Position numbers and translations under genes: made by a program
Notes under the pieces: model-generated
The model's database searches: none
Seen by the model: only the letters and a program-made list of their open reading frames with translations
Told to the model about the DNA's origin: nothing
Shown here: positions 42,942 through 52,072 of the stretch, piece after piece
Layout of the letters: every line of letters starts with the position of its first letter
Numbering within the stretch: position 1 is the first letter of the stretch
NCBI GenBank assembly: GCA_903882875.1
Contig: CAIRYQ010000120.1
Span: forward strand, 62,001-126,000
Reading direction: 5' to 3'
DNA length: 64,000 nt
Origin: an uncultured Spartobacteria bacterium
GTDB lineage: Bacteria; Verrucomicrobiota; Verrucomicrobiia; Chthoniobacterales; Chthoniobacteraceae

Positions 42942-44480
42942 ATGAAAAGCGCGAACACGAGCAAGGAACTTTACCGGCAGTTGCGCGCGCTGCCGTGGGA
43001 GCGGCTTTGGAAAGACGAAGTGCAGAAATTTGATCGCGCCGCGGCGAGGGATCGCTTCGAGCGCGTGTCCGTCGTGCGCGCAGTCGGCGTAGTTTTCCCG
43101 GAGTCCGGCCCCGCCGCGCAGCGCGACGAAGTTCGGGAGTGGCTGCGCAGGCTGCTCCATGATCCCGAGGAAAAAATCCGCCGTTACGCAATGGCGGCGC
43201 TTCCAAAAATCGGCGCAGGCGCAGGCGATGAGGCCGAGCTTCTCACGCTGCTGCGCACCGGCGCGGGCGAGCGCGAGAAAAAATATCTGGGCCGGACACT
43301 CGACAAGATCGGCGGCGAGGCGACGCTTGAGGCGCTCGCGGAAACCGGTGCGCTCGGCGTCCGCACCGAGCAGAAAGTGAAGGCGAGCATCGCGCGCAGC
43401 CAGGCTCCAAGTGCGGTCGTCCTCGGTGCGGAGATTGCAGATTTTCGCGGACTGCGCATCCACCTGCGCGGACGCGCGGGACTCGAAGAAATCGTGCGCG
43501 AGGAAGTGGAAGCAAACGGGAAATTTTCCGTGCTCGACGTGCAGCCGGGGCTCGTCGCGATCACGGCGCAGGCTCCTTTCGCGCTTTCGGATATTTTTGC
43601 GCTCCGCTGCTTCGGCACCGTGGGCATCGTTCTCGGCGTCGCGAAATCCGGTGGCGGATCCGTGTCGCCGGACGCGTTTGCGGCAGTAATCGCCTCGCCG
43701 CAGTCCCGGCGGCTGCTCGGTGCGCTCACGCGCGGCACGATCCGCTACCGTCTCGAATTCGTCGCAAAAGGCCACCAGCGCGCCGCGGTGCGCGAGATCG
43801 CAAACCGTGCCTACGCGCTCTGCCCGCAGATTCTCAACGATGCGCGCGAGGCGCCGTGGGCGGTGGACATTCACCCGGCTGCGGACGGCGAGTCCGTCGA
43901 GCTGCGTCCGCGCATCTCGCCCGATCCGCGGCACGCGTACCGGCTCGACGATGTCCCAGCCGCGTCGCATCCGCCGCTCGCGGCGTGCATGGCCCGGCTC
44001 GCCGGGCGTCAGGAAAATGAGAGCGTCTGGGATCCATTTTGCGGCTCCGGCCTCGAGCTGATCGAGCGCACGCGGCTCGGCGGAGTGAAGCGCGTATTCG
44101 GCAGCGACCTCAGCGCCGAGGCGATTGCGATTGCGGGACGGAATTTTTCCGCCGCTCAACTTGGTGCGGTCGCGACACGTTTTGCACGGTGCGACTTCCG
44201 GGATTTCCCCGATCTCGAAAAACTCCCGCCTCACAGTCTCACGCTGATCATCAGCAATCCGCCGCTCGGCAGGCGCATCCCGATCCGAAATCTCCGCGGG
44301 CTCTTCGAGGATCTCTTCGCCACTGCGGCAAAGCTGCTCGCTCCGGGCGGACGGCTCGTTTTCACAAACCCGTTCCACATGGAAAGCCCCGAGCCTTCGC
44401 TGAAGCTCCAGTCGCGGCGAAGCGTGGATCTCGGGGGCTTCGAGTGCAGGCTGGAGTCGTATCTCAAGCGCGCGCGGTGA
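42942..44480 (+). CDS. THUMP-domain RNA methyltransferase with N-terminal HEAT-like region
   Basis: 512 residues from ATG 42942; the frame is open upstream but there overlaps the opposite gene. Residues about 1-150 contain HEAT-like helical repeats (HDPEEKIRRYAMAALPKIG). Residues about 165-290 resemble a THUMP-like RNA-binding region, and 300-512 a class I methyltransferase of the TrmN/RlmL group: SVWDPFCGSGLELIERTR, FGSDLSAEAIAIA, and the catalytic ISNPPLGRRIP in place of the usual NPPY/F. Predicted to make N2-methylguanosine in tRNA or rRNA. The HEAT extension is unusual for this family. It ends 3 bp before the convergent rsgA stop. Confidence 0.82.
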   Translation: MKSANTSKELYRQLRALPWERLWKDEVQKFDRAAARDRFERVSVVRAVGVVFPESGPAAQRDEVREWLRRLLHDPEEKIRRYAMAALPKIGAGAGDEAELLTLLRTGAGEREKKYLGRTLDKIGGEATLEALAETGALGVRTEQKVKASIARSQAPSAVVLGAEIADFRGLRIHLRGRAGLEEIVREEVEANGKFSVLDVQPGLVAITAQAPFALSDIFALRCFGTVGIVLGVAKSGGGSVSPDAFAAVIASPQSRRLLGALTRGTIRYRLEFVAKGHQRAAVREIANRAYALCPQILNDAREAPWAVDIHPAADGESVELRPRISPDPRHAYRLDDVPAASHPPLAACMARLAGRQENESVWDPFCGSGLELIERTRLGGVKRVFGSDLSAEAIAIAGRNFSAAQLGAVATRFARCDFRDFPDLEKLPPHSLTLIISNPPLGRRIPIRNLRGLFEDLFATAAKLLAPGGRLVFTNPFHMESPEPSLKLQSRRSVDLGGFECRLESYLKRAR

Positions 44481-44483
44481 GCC

Positions 44484-45599
44484 TCATTGATCCCTCCGCC
44501 AGCGCGGCTCTTCCTCGTGTTCGCGCTCGCTGCGCTCGGTGAATCTCCGCGCCTTCTTCTGCTCCTCGCGGCGCGCGACACGTTCGCCGGTCATCTGACG
44601 TTTCTTCCGGCTGAGGCGCAGCTTTTGGATTTCGTCCTCGAGCTTTTGGAATCCCTCGAAGCGCGCCGCGCTCATTTTCCCGGCTGCCATTGCCGCGCGG
44701 ATCGCGCAACCGGCGTCGGTGCCGTGCTTGCAATCATGGAACCTGCACTGCGCCGCGAGTTCCGAGATGTCGGCGAAACGCTCGCGCAACGTGCCCTCAT
44801 CCGTCCACATGTGGACTTCGCGGATGCCAGGATTATCAATCAGAATTCCGCCGCCGCGCAGGACGAACAGCTCGCGCGCAGTCGTGCTGTGCCGGCCTTT
44901 GCCGGTCGTCTCGTTGACCTCGTCGGTCCACTGGTATTCGTCACCGAGGATGTGGTTCAAGATGGACGATTTTCCGACGCCGCTCGATCCCACGAGCGTG
45001 ATCGAGATGCCGCGCCGCAGGTATTTTTTGAGCACCTTGAGGCTCGTGCCTTTTGCCGCACTCGTGATGTGAACGTCGGCCTCGGGATTCAGCGCGCGGA
45101 TCGCATCCGCGACTTCGCTGTTTTTTCCGTCTGAAAAAAGGTCGGCCTTGTTCACGAGCACGACGGCCTTCGCACGGCTGCGCGAAATGATTGCGAAATA
45201 CCGCTCCATCCTGCGCAGGCTGAAATCCGGTCCGGCATCCGTGACGACCGCGACGACATCCACATTCGCCGCGATCACCTGCTCCTCCGTGCTGCGCCCG
45301 GACATTTTCCGCGAGAGGCACGTCTGCCGCGCGAGGCGCGCGCGGATCATCGTCTCGCCATCTTCGCCGCCGAGGTCGAGCGCGACCCAGTCGCCGACGG
45401 CGGGCAGCTCGGCATCCGTCGCCGCGTCGTGATACACCTTGCCGCTCATCGTGACTTCGAGTTCCTCGCCGTCCGCAAGCAACGCACCGTAGCTGATCTT
45501 GTTGTCACGGATCAGCCGCGCCGGCTTCCATCCCTCGCCGTGATAGGGGGCGAATTCGCTCTCAAATTCCGCATTCCATCCGAGATCCGCGAGAGTCAT
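44484..45599 (-). CDS. rsgA: Ribosome small subunit-dependent GTPase A
   Basis: 371 residues. N-terminal OB fold, then a circularly permuted GTPase in the order G4 (LVNKADLF), G5 (TSAAKG), G1 (GSSGVGKSS), G2 region (TTGKGRHST), G3 (IDNPGIRE), followed by the zinc site CRFHDCKHGTDAGCAI. The C-terminus is an Arg/Glu-rich tail (SERSEREHEEE-like) that could contact RNA. RsgA checks the decoding centre of the 30S subunit during late assembly. Converges with the RNA methyltransferase gene. Confidence 0.95.
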   Translation of the reverse strand: MTLADLGWNAEFESEFAPYHGEGWKPARLIRDNKISYGALLADGEELEVTMSGKVYHDAATDAELPAVGDWVALDLGGEDGETMIRARLARQTCLSRKMSGRSTEEQVIAANVDVVAVVTDAGPDFSLRRMERYFAIISRSRAKAVVLVNKADLFSDGKNSEVADAIRALNPEADVHITSAAKGTSLKVLKKYLRRGISITLVGSSGVGKSSILNHILGDEYQWTDEVNETTGKGRHSTTARELFVLRGGGILIDNPGIREVHMWTDEGTLRERFADISELAAQCRFHDCKHGTDAGCAIRAAMAAGKMSAARFEGFQKLEDEIQKLRLSRKKRQMTGERVARREEQKKARRFTERSEREHEEEPRWRRDQ

Positions 45600-45839
45600 C
45601 GTGCGCTGGAAAAACGGCGCGTGTCGCGCATGAGCTTGGCGGAGGCCAGTCTGCTGGTGGAAAAATCGTTCACGGATTCGAGGACGAAGAGCTTATGCCC
45701 AATCTGTGCGTTTGGAAATGCCCGTCGTCGCGAATTCTGGCGCAGCAGATCAAAGGCGTGAAATTGCCGGACGCGCAACCTCCCGGCGTTTCGCGAGGAG
45801 TTTCTTGCGGTGCGCGACAATGATGCGTTCCTTCTGAGC

Positions 45840-46814
45840 ATGTTCACACGTTCATCGGGCAGTCCCATTTCGGTCGTCACAGGTTCCGCAGGTTTCCTTG
45901 GCTCGCATCTCACCGACCGCCTCCTCGCGGAAGGCCATCGCGTCATCGGCATAGACAATTTCATCACCGGCAACGTCGCCAACTTCTCGCACCTCGCCGG
46001 CAACGGGAACTTCCGCTTCATCAAGCACGACGTCTCGAATTTCATCTACCTGCCCGATGATGTGGACTTCGTCTTCCACTTCGCGTCGCCCGCGTCGCCG
46101 ATTGATTACCTCGAGTTCCCGATCCAGACGCTGAAAGTCGGCTCGCTCGGCACGCACAACACGCTCGGCCTCGCGAAGGACAAGGGTGCCGGCTACCTCA
46201 TCGCAAGCACGAGCGAATGCTACGGGGACCCGCTCGAACATCCGCAAAAGGAAAGCTACTGGGGCAACGTGAATCCCGTCGGCCCGCGCGGCTGCTACGA
46301 CGAGGCGAAGCGCTTCGCCGAGGCGATGACGATGGCCTACCACCGCTTCCACAAGGTCAACACCCACATCGTCCGCATCTTCAACACCTATGGCCCCCGC
46401 ATGAGGCTCCGCGACGGCCGCGTCGTCCCCGCCTTCATCTGCCAGGCGCTCACGGACAAGCCGCTCACCGTCTTCGGCGACGGCTCGCAGACGCGCTCGT
46501 TCTGCTACTGCACCGACCTCATTGACGGCATCTTCAGGCTCTCGCAATCCGACTACCACGAGCCCGTGAACATCGGCAACCCGCGCGAGATGACCATCAA
46601 GGAATTCGGCGAACACATCATCCAGTTCACAGGCACAAAGTCGTCCTTCGACTTCAAGCCCATCCCGGTGGACGACCCGAAAGTCCGCCGCCCCGACATC
46701 ACGCTCGCCAAGAAACTCCTCGGCTGGGAGCCGCGCGTTTCGTTTGAGGAAGGCATCGCGAAGACCATCGAGTTCTTCCGAGGCCGCATCGCCGCCGGCG
46801 ATCCGGTCGCCTAG
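45840..46814 (+). CDS. UDP-glucuronate decarboxylase (UXS-type SDR)
   Basis: 324 residues from ATG 45840; GTG 45810 is an alternative start. Extended short-chain dehydrogenase: NAD-binding [12 protein letters not shown], the family hallmark [25 protein letters not shown], catalytic YDEAKR, and substrate-side [10 protein letters not shown] and [14 protein letters not shown] turns UDP-glucuronate into UDP-xylose for polysaccharides. ECYG where most homologues have EVYG is a mild change. No other xylose gene is adjacent. It may feed the glycosyltransferases at the start of the window or others elsewhere. Confidence 0.9.
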   Translation: MFTRSSGSPISVVTGSAGFLGSHLTDRLLAEGHRVIGIDNFITGNVANFSHLAGNGNFRFIKHDVSNFIYLPDDVDFVFHFASPASPIDYLEFPIQTLKVGSLGTHNTLGLAKDKGAGYLIASTSECYGDPLEHPQKESYWGNVNPVGPRGCYDEAKRFAEAMTMAYHRFHKVNTHIVRIFNTYGPRMRLRDGRVVPAFICQALTDKPLTVFGDGSQTRSFCYCTDLIDGIFRLSQSDYHEPVNIGNPREMTIKEFGEHIIQFTGTKSSFDFKPIPVDDPKVRRPDITLAKKLLGWEPRVSFEEGIAKTIEFFRGRIAAGDPVA

Positions 46815-46916
46815 CTGCAAGAAGAAAGGCACGCCCGCGTTCTTGGGGTGCATGAGCGGATGCCCAAACACGGCATTGCCGGATGAACCGCACCGAACTA
46901 TCCCATACCGCTTCCC

Positions 46917-47657
46917 ATGAAATTCCTCCTGCTCCCCGCGTTCTCCATTCTTTCCGCATCTACACTTGCCGCGGACCCGCACCCGCTTCCAACCGCACAC
47001 ACCAACCGCAACATCGAAGGCTGGAACGTGCGCGTGGACGACCGGCTCCTGCATGGTGAAGCTGCACCGACGGGCGAACGCGCGCTGAAACTCCTCACCG
47101 CACGCCTCGTCGCCATCACCATCGTCGTGCCGGAAAAATCCCTCGCAAAGCTGCGTGCGATCACCATCGAGCTGGATCTCGACTACGGCGACCTCCATGT
47201 GATGCAGTATCACCCGAATGCAGGCTGGCTGAAAGGCCACGGCTACAGCGAGGCTCTCGCAAAATGCGTTCACATTCCCGAAGCGGAGGCATTCCTGTCG
47301 CCCTATGAAAACCACCGCATGCCCTGGGTCGTGCTTCACGAGCTTGCGCACGGGTTTCACGATCAGGTGATTGGATTCGAGGAGCCGCGCGTGACCGCGG
47401 CATGGAAGAAATTTTGCGACAGCGGGAAATACAAGTCCGTGCTCACGAGCCCCGGCCACATGCGCGAGCACTATGGGCTGACGAATCAGAAGGAGTTTTT
47501 CGCCGAGATGACCGAGGCCTATTTTGGCTCGAATGATTTCTATCCGTTCGTCACCGGCGAACTGAAGCAGGCCGAGCCCGACATTTTTTCGCTGCTCGAG
47601 GAAATATGGGGCCCGCTGCCTTCCCGCACCAAGTCCAAGCCCGAATCAAAAAAGTGA
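46917..47657 (+). CDS. Secreted zinc metallopeptidase-like protein (HELAH)
   Basis: 246 residues with a signal peptide (LLLPAFSILSASTLAA). The zincin motif HELAH is at residues 141-145, and EFFAEMTEAYFGSNDFYPF near 205 offers the third metal ligand Glu, a layout seen in anthrax lethal-factor-like (ATLF-like) peptidases. The N-terminal part holds a beta-rich prodomain-like region. Its TGA stop overlaps the GTG start of the next gene (GTGA), so the two are co-translated. Confidence 0.75.
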   Translation: MKFLLLPAFSILSASTLAADPHPLPTAHTNRNIEGWNVRVDDRLLHGEAAPTGERALKLLTARLVAITIVVPEKSLAKLRAITIELDLDYGDLHVMQYHPNAGWLKGHGYSEALAKCVHIPEAEAFLSPYENHRMPWVVLHELAHGFHDQVIGFEEPRVTAAWKKFCDSGKYKSVLTSPGHMREHYGLTNQKEFFAEMTEAYFGSNDFYPFVTGELKQAEPDIFSLLEEIWGPLPSRTKSKPESKK

Positions 47658-50600
47658 AACGGATTACCCTCTTCCTGCTGCTGCTCTTCGTCGCAACCTC
47701 CGGCACGTACCACGCGGCTGCACAGACAGACTCAGCCAGCAGTGCATACAGAAATTGGCCGCACTCCGGTGCGCTCACGATTCTGACGACCCCGGATGGC
47801 GCAGATTTGCCAAAAGGAACAATCGTCGAGGAATTCCCACTGCTCATTCGGCTAAACAAGGAATGGTTCGACTTCACGCAGGCTAAGGCAGGCGGTGAAG
47901 ATATCCGCTTTTCGACTGAAACGGGCAAAGTTCTGACGTACGAGATCGAGGAATGGGATGCGGCAAAGGGCACCGCGACCATCTGGGTGCGCATCCCGCA
48001 CATCGAAGGCAATTCCCGGCAGACGCTACACATCCACTGGGGCAAGGCGGATGCAGCGAGCGAATCGAGTGCGAAGGCGGTCTTCAATGAATCGAACGGC
48101 TACGTCAGCGTGTGGCACATGGGCGACACGGTGCGCGATGAAGTCGGCACGCTGGAATCGAAAGACACCGGCACTGCGCCGATCACAGGGATGATCGGCA
48201 AGGCCCGGCACTTTCCCGGAAAGGCGGGTATCTTCTGCGGGGATAAGATCACAAGCTATCCTTCGGCGGATGCCCCGCACACGACCGAGGCATGGTTTCG
48301 CGCGGAACAGGCCAATAGCACGATCATCGGGTGGGGCAACGAGGGCGGCGGCCGGGGAAGCAAGATACGCATGCAACTCCCCAGTCCGCCACATGTGCGG
48401 ATTGACAGTGACTTTTCCAATGTCGAAGCCAGCAGCAGCCTGCCCCTCCGCGAGTGGATCCATGTCGTTCATACCTACGGCAACGGGCCGCGGCGTATCT
48501 ATATCAATGGCAAGCTAGATGGCGAAGCCACGACCAAATTGGATATCAAGAACCCTGCGCGCCTTTGGCTCGGGGGTTGGTATCACAACTATGATTTCGT
48601 GGGCGACCTCGACGAAGTGCGGATATCAAAGGTCGCGCGTTCTGCCGAATGGGTGCGTCTCCAATACGAGAATCAGAAACCGCTGCAAACACTCGTGGGC
48701 CCGATGCCGCAGCCCGGCGCCGCATTTTTGGTGACACCTGCACAGGCGACCGTCCTCGAAGGAAAGACGCAGCAATTCACAGCGCAGGCAGGCGGAGCGC
48801 AGAAAGTGTATTGGATCCTGAAACGCGACGGTCAGGAATCGGTCGTGGCGACGGACACGTTCAAGTATGACTTCAACGCAGGCCGGATCAGCGGGGACAA
48901 GAGCGCCACGCTGACCTTCAAGGCGGTCTATCGAAACGAAGTCAAGACCAGCGCAATTCCGATTGCTGTGAAAGAGGACATCGAGGAACCGGTCTTTGTG
49001 CTCAAAGCTCCTGCTGCATGGGATGGCCGGACGAGGATAGAAATCGTTCCGCAAGTGACTAACCTTGCCGCGATGCAGGCAAAGGGTGCCGGGGAACTGA
49101 AGATTGAATGGAAGGTCGCCGACATCGCAACGATCAAGGAAATAGTACCTGGAAAACTGCTCCTGAGGCGCGCACAGAACAGTGGCACCATGACTGTGAC
49201 GGCAACGGTGAGCAATGGCGGCGAGCCGATCACTCACACGGCAAGTATCGCCGTGACAGAACCAAAGAGTGACCCGTGGCTGGTGCGAACGCCAGGAACG
49301 GATGAGAAGCCGGAAGAAGGGCAATTCTTTGCGCGCGACGATAAGAATGAAGGGACGCTTTATTACAATGGCACGCTCACCGAGGCTTCGGACTCCGTCT
49401 TTCTGAAAGTCTATGCGGACGACAAGCCTTACAGGAGCGAGACGGCCAAAGTCGCAGCGGATAAAACTTATGCGCTGTCGGCAAAGCTCAAGCCGGGGCT
49501 GATCAAATACAAGGTTGAGTTTGGCACCAAGACGAACGGGCGCGAGACCATCATGCAGACCGTTGGCAATCTTGTTTGCGGCGATGCCTATCTCATTGAC
49601 GGGCAATCCAACGCACTCGCCACCGACACCCGCGAGGTGTCACCGCCGGAGACGAACGAATGGATTCGCAGCTATGGCCGTCCGCCTGGAAATCCGAAGG
49701 ACGCTGCGGGGAATCTCTGGTGCTATCCCGTCTGGAAAGCACAGAAGGGCGAGAAGGCGGAACTCGGCTGGTGGGGCATGGAACTGGCAAAGCGCCTGCT
49801 CGAAAGCCAGAAGGTGCCCATCTTCATCATCAATGCGGCCGTCGGCGGGACGCGCATTGACCAGCATCAGCGGAATGAATCCGATCCCGCTGACCTGACC
49901 ACCATCTATGGCCGGATGCTCTGGCGTGTGCGGCAGGCGAAGCTTACCCACGGCATTCGCGGCATCCTATGGCATCAGGGGGAAAATAACCAGGGCACCG
50001 CGGGGCCGACTGGAGACTATGATTGGAAGGCGTACGAGGATTACTTCGTCGAGATGTCCGCAGGGTGGAAGCGGGACTTCCCGAATGTGCGGCACTACTA
50101 TGTGTTCCAAATCTGGCCGAACTCTTGCAGCATGGCGGGCAACACCGGGGCCGGGGACATGATCCGCGAAATCCAGCGCAGTCTGCCCCGCCTCTATTCA
50201 AACATGGGAGCCATGTCCACACTCGGCATCAAGCCGCCGGGCGGATGCCACTTCCCGCTCATCGGCTGGACGGAATTCGCGCGCTTGATCCAGCCTTTGA
50301 TTGAGCGGGATCACTATGCACGCCAATTTGCCGAGCCGATCACGCCACCGAATCTCCTGCGGGCCTCGTTTGCCAGCCCGGCGAAAGATGCGATCACGCT
50401 GGAATTCGATCAGCCGATTGTCTGGAGGGACGACCTCGCAGGTCAGTTCTATCTCGATGGCGAGAAGGACAAGGTGGCGTCGGGTTCGCTGAAAGGAAGC
50501 AAGCTGACGCTGAAACTCACGGAACCGTCCGCTGCGACAAAAATCACTTATCTCAAGGAATCCTCTTGGAGTCAGGACAAGCTGATTGTCGGGGCAAACG

Positions 50601-50665
50601 GGATCGCGGCCCTGACTTTCTGCAATGTGCCCGTATTGGATTTTCGTGCATCCGGTTTCCGGTAG
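47654..50665 (+). CDS. Secreted DUF2341 - LamG - sialate O-acetylesterase protein
   Basis: 1003 residues from GTG 47654 with a signal peptide (ITLFLLLLFVATSGTYHAAA). Residues about 30-130 are a DUF2341 domain (FPLLIRLNKEWFDF), about 140-345 a LamG/concanavalin-like domain, about 360-560 Ig-like beta domains, and about 630-900 an SGNH-hydrolase of the SASA type with YLIDGQSNALA carrying the catalytic Ser, GILWHQGENN and a histidine in GGCHFPLIGW. A short beta domain closes it. Likely removes acetyl groups from complex glycans outside the cell. Base use looks less GC-rich than neighbouring genes, which may indicate a transferred gene. Confidence 0.85.
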   Translation: MKRITLFLLLLFVATSGTYHAAAQTDSASSAYRNWPHSGALTILTTPDGADLPKGTIVEEFPLLIRLNKEWFDFTQAKAGGEDIRFSTETGKVLTYEIEEWDAAKGTATIWVRIPHIEGNSRQTLHIHWGKADAASESSAKAVFNESNGYVSVWHMGDTVRDEVGTLESKDTGTAPITGMIGKARHFPGKAGIFCGDKITSYPSADAPHTTEAWFRAEQANSTIIGWGNEGGGRGSKIRMQLPSPPHVRIDSDFSNVEASSSLPLREWIHVVHTYGNGPRRIYINGKLDGEATTKLDIKNPARLWLGGWYHNYDFVGDLDEVRISKVARSAEWVRLQYENQKPLQTLVGPMPQPGAAFLVTPAQATVLEGKTQQFTAQAGGAQKVYWILKRDGQESVVATDTFKYDFNAGRISGDKSATLTFKAVYRNEVKTSAIPIAVKEDIEEPVFVLKAPAAWDGRTRIEIVPQVTNLAAMQAKGAGELKIEWKVADIATIKEIVPGKLLLRRAQNSGTMTVTATVSNGGEPITHTASIAVTEPKSDPWLVRTPGTDEKPEEGQFFARDDKNEGTLYYNGTLTEASDSVFLKVYADDKPYRSETAKVAADKTYALSAKLKPGLIKYKVEFGTKTNGRETIMQTVGNLVCGDAYLIDGQSNALATDTREVSPPETNEWIRSYGRPPGNPKDAAGNLWCYPVWKAQKGEKAELGWWGMELAKRLLESQKVPIFIINAAVGGTRIDQHQRNESDPADLTTIYGRMLWRVRQAKLTHGIRGILWHQGENNQGTAGPTGDYDWKAYEDYFVEMSAGWKRDFPNVRHYYVFQIWPNSCSMAGNTGAGDMIREIQRSLPRLYSNMGAMSTLGIKPPGGCHFPLIGWTEFARLIQPLIERDHYARQFAEPITPPNLLRASFASPAKDAITLEFDQPIVWRDDLAGQFYLDGEKDKVASGSLKGSKLTLKLTEPSAATKITYLKESSWSQDKLIVGANGIAALTFCNVPVLDFRASGFR

Positions 50666-50733
50666 CGTTCCGGCACGCCACGCTGCCTTGTCCGCTGGCG
50701 GACTTCCGATTCCTCAAAGGCGAGAATAGAAAC

Positions 50734-50956
50734 CATGCCTATTCGGTTTGTTGACAAAGCGACTTTGACAATAGCCCAGCGATTCATCGCTGGGTTTGCG
50801 GAGTGATTCAGACAAAGTCCCGTAGGGGACGACAGAGGAGATTCTTCCGTCCCTGCGGGACTTGTTTTGCTCATCGGGCCATTTTCCCAGCGATGAATCG
50901 CTGGGCTATTTTCACCATGATTTCCCGTAGCGTTGTCAACAAACCGGATAGGCATG
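50734..50956. mobile_element. 223-bp MITE with 8-bp target duplication
   Basis: Terminal inverted repeats of 24 bp (50734-50757 and 50933-50956) differ at one base. Both ends are bounded by the same 8 bp, ATAGAAAC (50726-50733 and 50957-50964), the footprint of a DNA transposition. Inside, two copies of the palindrome around CAGCGATTCATCGCTG and a GTCCCGTAGGGGAC/GTCCCTGCGGGAC pair make the whole unit one nested inverted repeat. No transposase is encoded, so it is non-autonomous. The rest of the 50666-51080 gap shows no gene. Confidence 0.9.
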
Positions 50957-51080
50957 ATAGAAACTGTCCCATACCCGGTGCCGCTGCGGCGTCCGAGGCA
51001 TCCCCGCTGGTGTGCCTTGCTCCACATGCGCCGATGAAATTCAGATGGTCATGCAGGAAGAAGTGAGTCGAGGGCGTTCC

Positions 51081-51380
51081 TTACGTTTCTCGCGTTCCAG
51101 GCTCTTTCTTCACTTCCCTGCCTTCGCCTTGTCCGGCGGGAAAAAGCCGTCCCGCACTCGATACACAGCCTCCATGTCGTGCTTCTCGCCGGCGAAAATG
51201 ATCTGAGGCCTCTGCGAAAATAGCCGGGGAACTGGGCAGCGTGGGATCGAAAAGCACATGGGGACACACGCTGATTGATCCCATTTTCCAATCCGACAAC
51301 GCGATGCCTTCGTCGCTGCCCGCGATGGCGATGGGTATCAGGGTAATCGCGAGGAGGAGCGTTCCGATGTTCTTTTTCAC
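51081..51380 (-). CDS. Small secreted protein, probably frameshifted
   Basis: 99 residues as read, from ATG 51380, 5 bp after the L,D-transpeptidase stop, with a clean signal peptide (IGTLLLAITLIPIAIAG). The first 57 residues look protein-like; after about 51205 this frame turns Arg-rich while another minus frame reads QIIFAGEKHDMEAVYRVRDG and ends with TGA at 51110. A one-base change therefore probably shifted a gene whose true end is at 51110. No known family was recognised. Confidence 0.5.
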   Translation of the reverse strand: MKKNIGTLLLAITLIPIAIAGSDEGIALSDWKMGSISVCPHVLFDPTLPSSPAIFAEASDHFRRREARHGGCVSSAGRLFPAGQGEGREVKKEPGTRET

Positions 51381-51385
51381 GGTGT

Positions 51386-51889
51386 TCAGGGCCGTATCGT
51401 AACCGGGGTTCCAATCTGACTGGCACCGTAAAACTGCTTCGCCATCCGCGACGACAGACGGACGCAGCCGTGGGAAGCAGGATAGCCGGGACGGTTTCCC
51501 TCGTGCAGTCCGTAGCCGGGGCTGAACTCCAGAAAGTAAGGCATGGAGGCGCCGAGATAATGCGAGTTCGGCGGCTTCGGATTTTTTCTCACATCCACAT
51601 TCGTCATGACGGTGCGCCCCTCCTCATCCACGTATTCGCCGTAGATGCTGGAGCGGTGGGCGATGTCCTTGCGGATGACATGAAAATTGCCCGTCGGCGT
51701 GGAGTGGCCCTCACGACCGGTGGAGATGGAGGTCTCTGCGATGCGCTCGCCGCCTTGCGTGAGCACTGCACGCTGTTCACTCAGAACGATGAGGATGGCG
51801 GTTTTGCCGCCGTGAGGACGTGCTGTTTCACAACTGTATAGACAGTATGTGGCGGCGAGGAGCAGGATGGATTTGTGGAGTGGGCTCAT
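51386..51889 (-). CDS. L,D-transpeptidase (YkuD domain), probable lipoprotein
   Basis: 167 residues from ATG 51889. The signal sequence ends in a lipobox-like LYSC with Cys20. The YkuD domain carries GHSTPTGNF, the histidine in HYLGASMPYF and the active site SHGCVRLS (Cys142). Such enzymes cross-link peptidoglycan or attach proteins to it in the periplasm. It precedes the small secreted protein by 5 bp in a probable operon. Confidence 0.88.
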   Translation of the reverse strand: MSPLHKSILLLAATYCLYSCETARPHGGKTAILIVLSEQRAVLTQGGERIAETSISTGREGHSTPTGNFHVIRKDIAHRSSIYGEYVDEEGRTVMTNVDVRKNPKPPNSHYLGASMPYFLEFSPGYGLHEGNRPGYPASHGCVRLSSRMAKQFYGASQIGTPVTIRP

Positions 51890-52072
51890 GGCTGGTTTGC
51901 GAATGCGGGCGTTTCTTGCCGTTGCCCGCGTGTGTGCGGATGGAAGGCAGGCTTGAACTCCCATGAATCGCATCCCGACCGGTTCCCGGTTGTCTTCGGG
52001 CGGACGAATCCAAGGAAAAGGACTGATCAGTCCGGTCAAGATGAACCAAAGACCCGATGCGTCCGCATTGCG

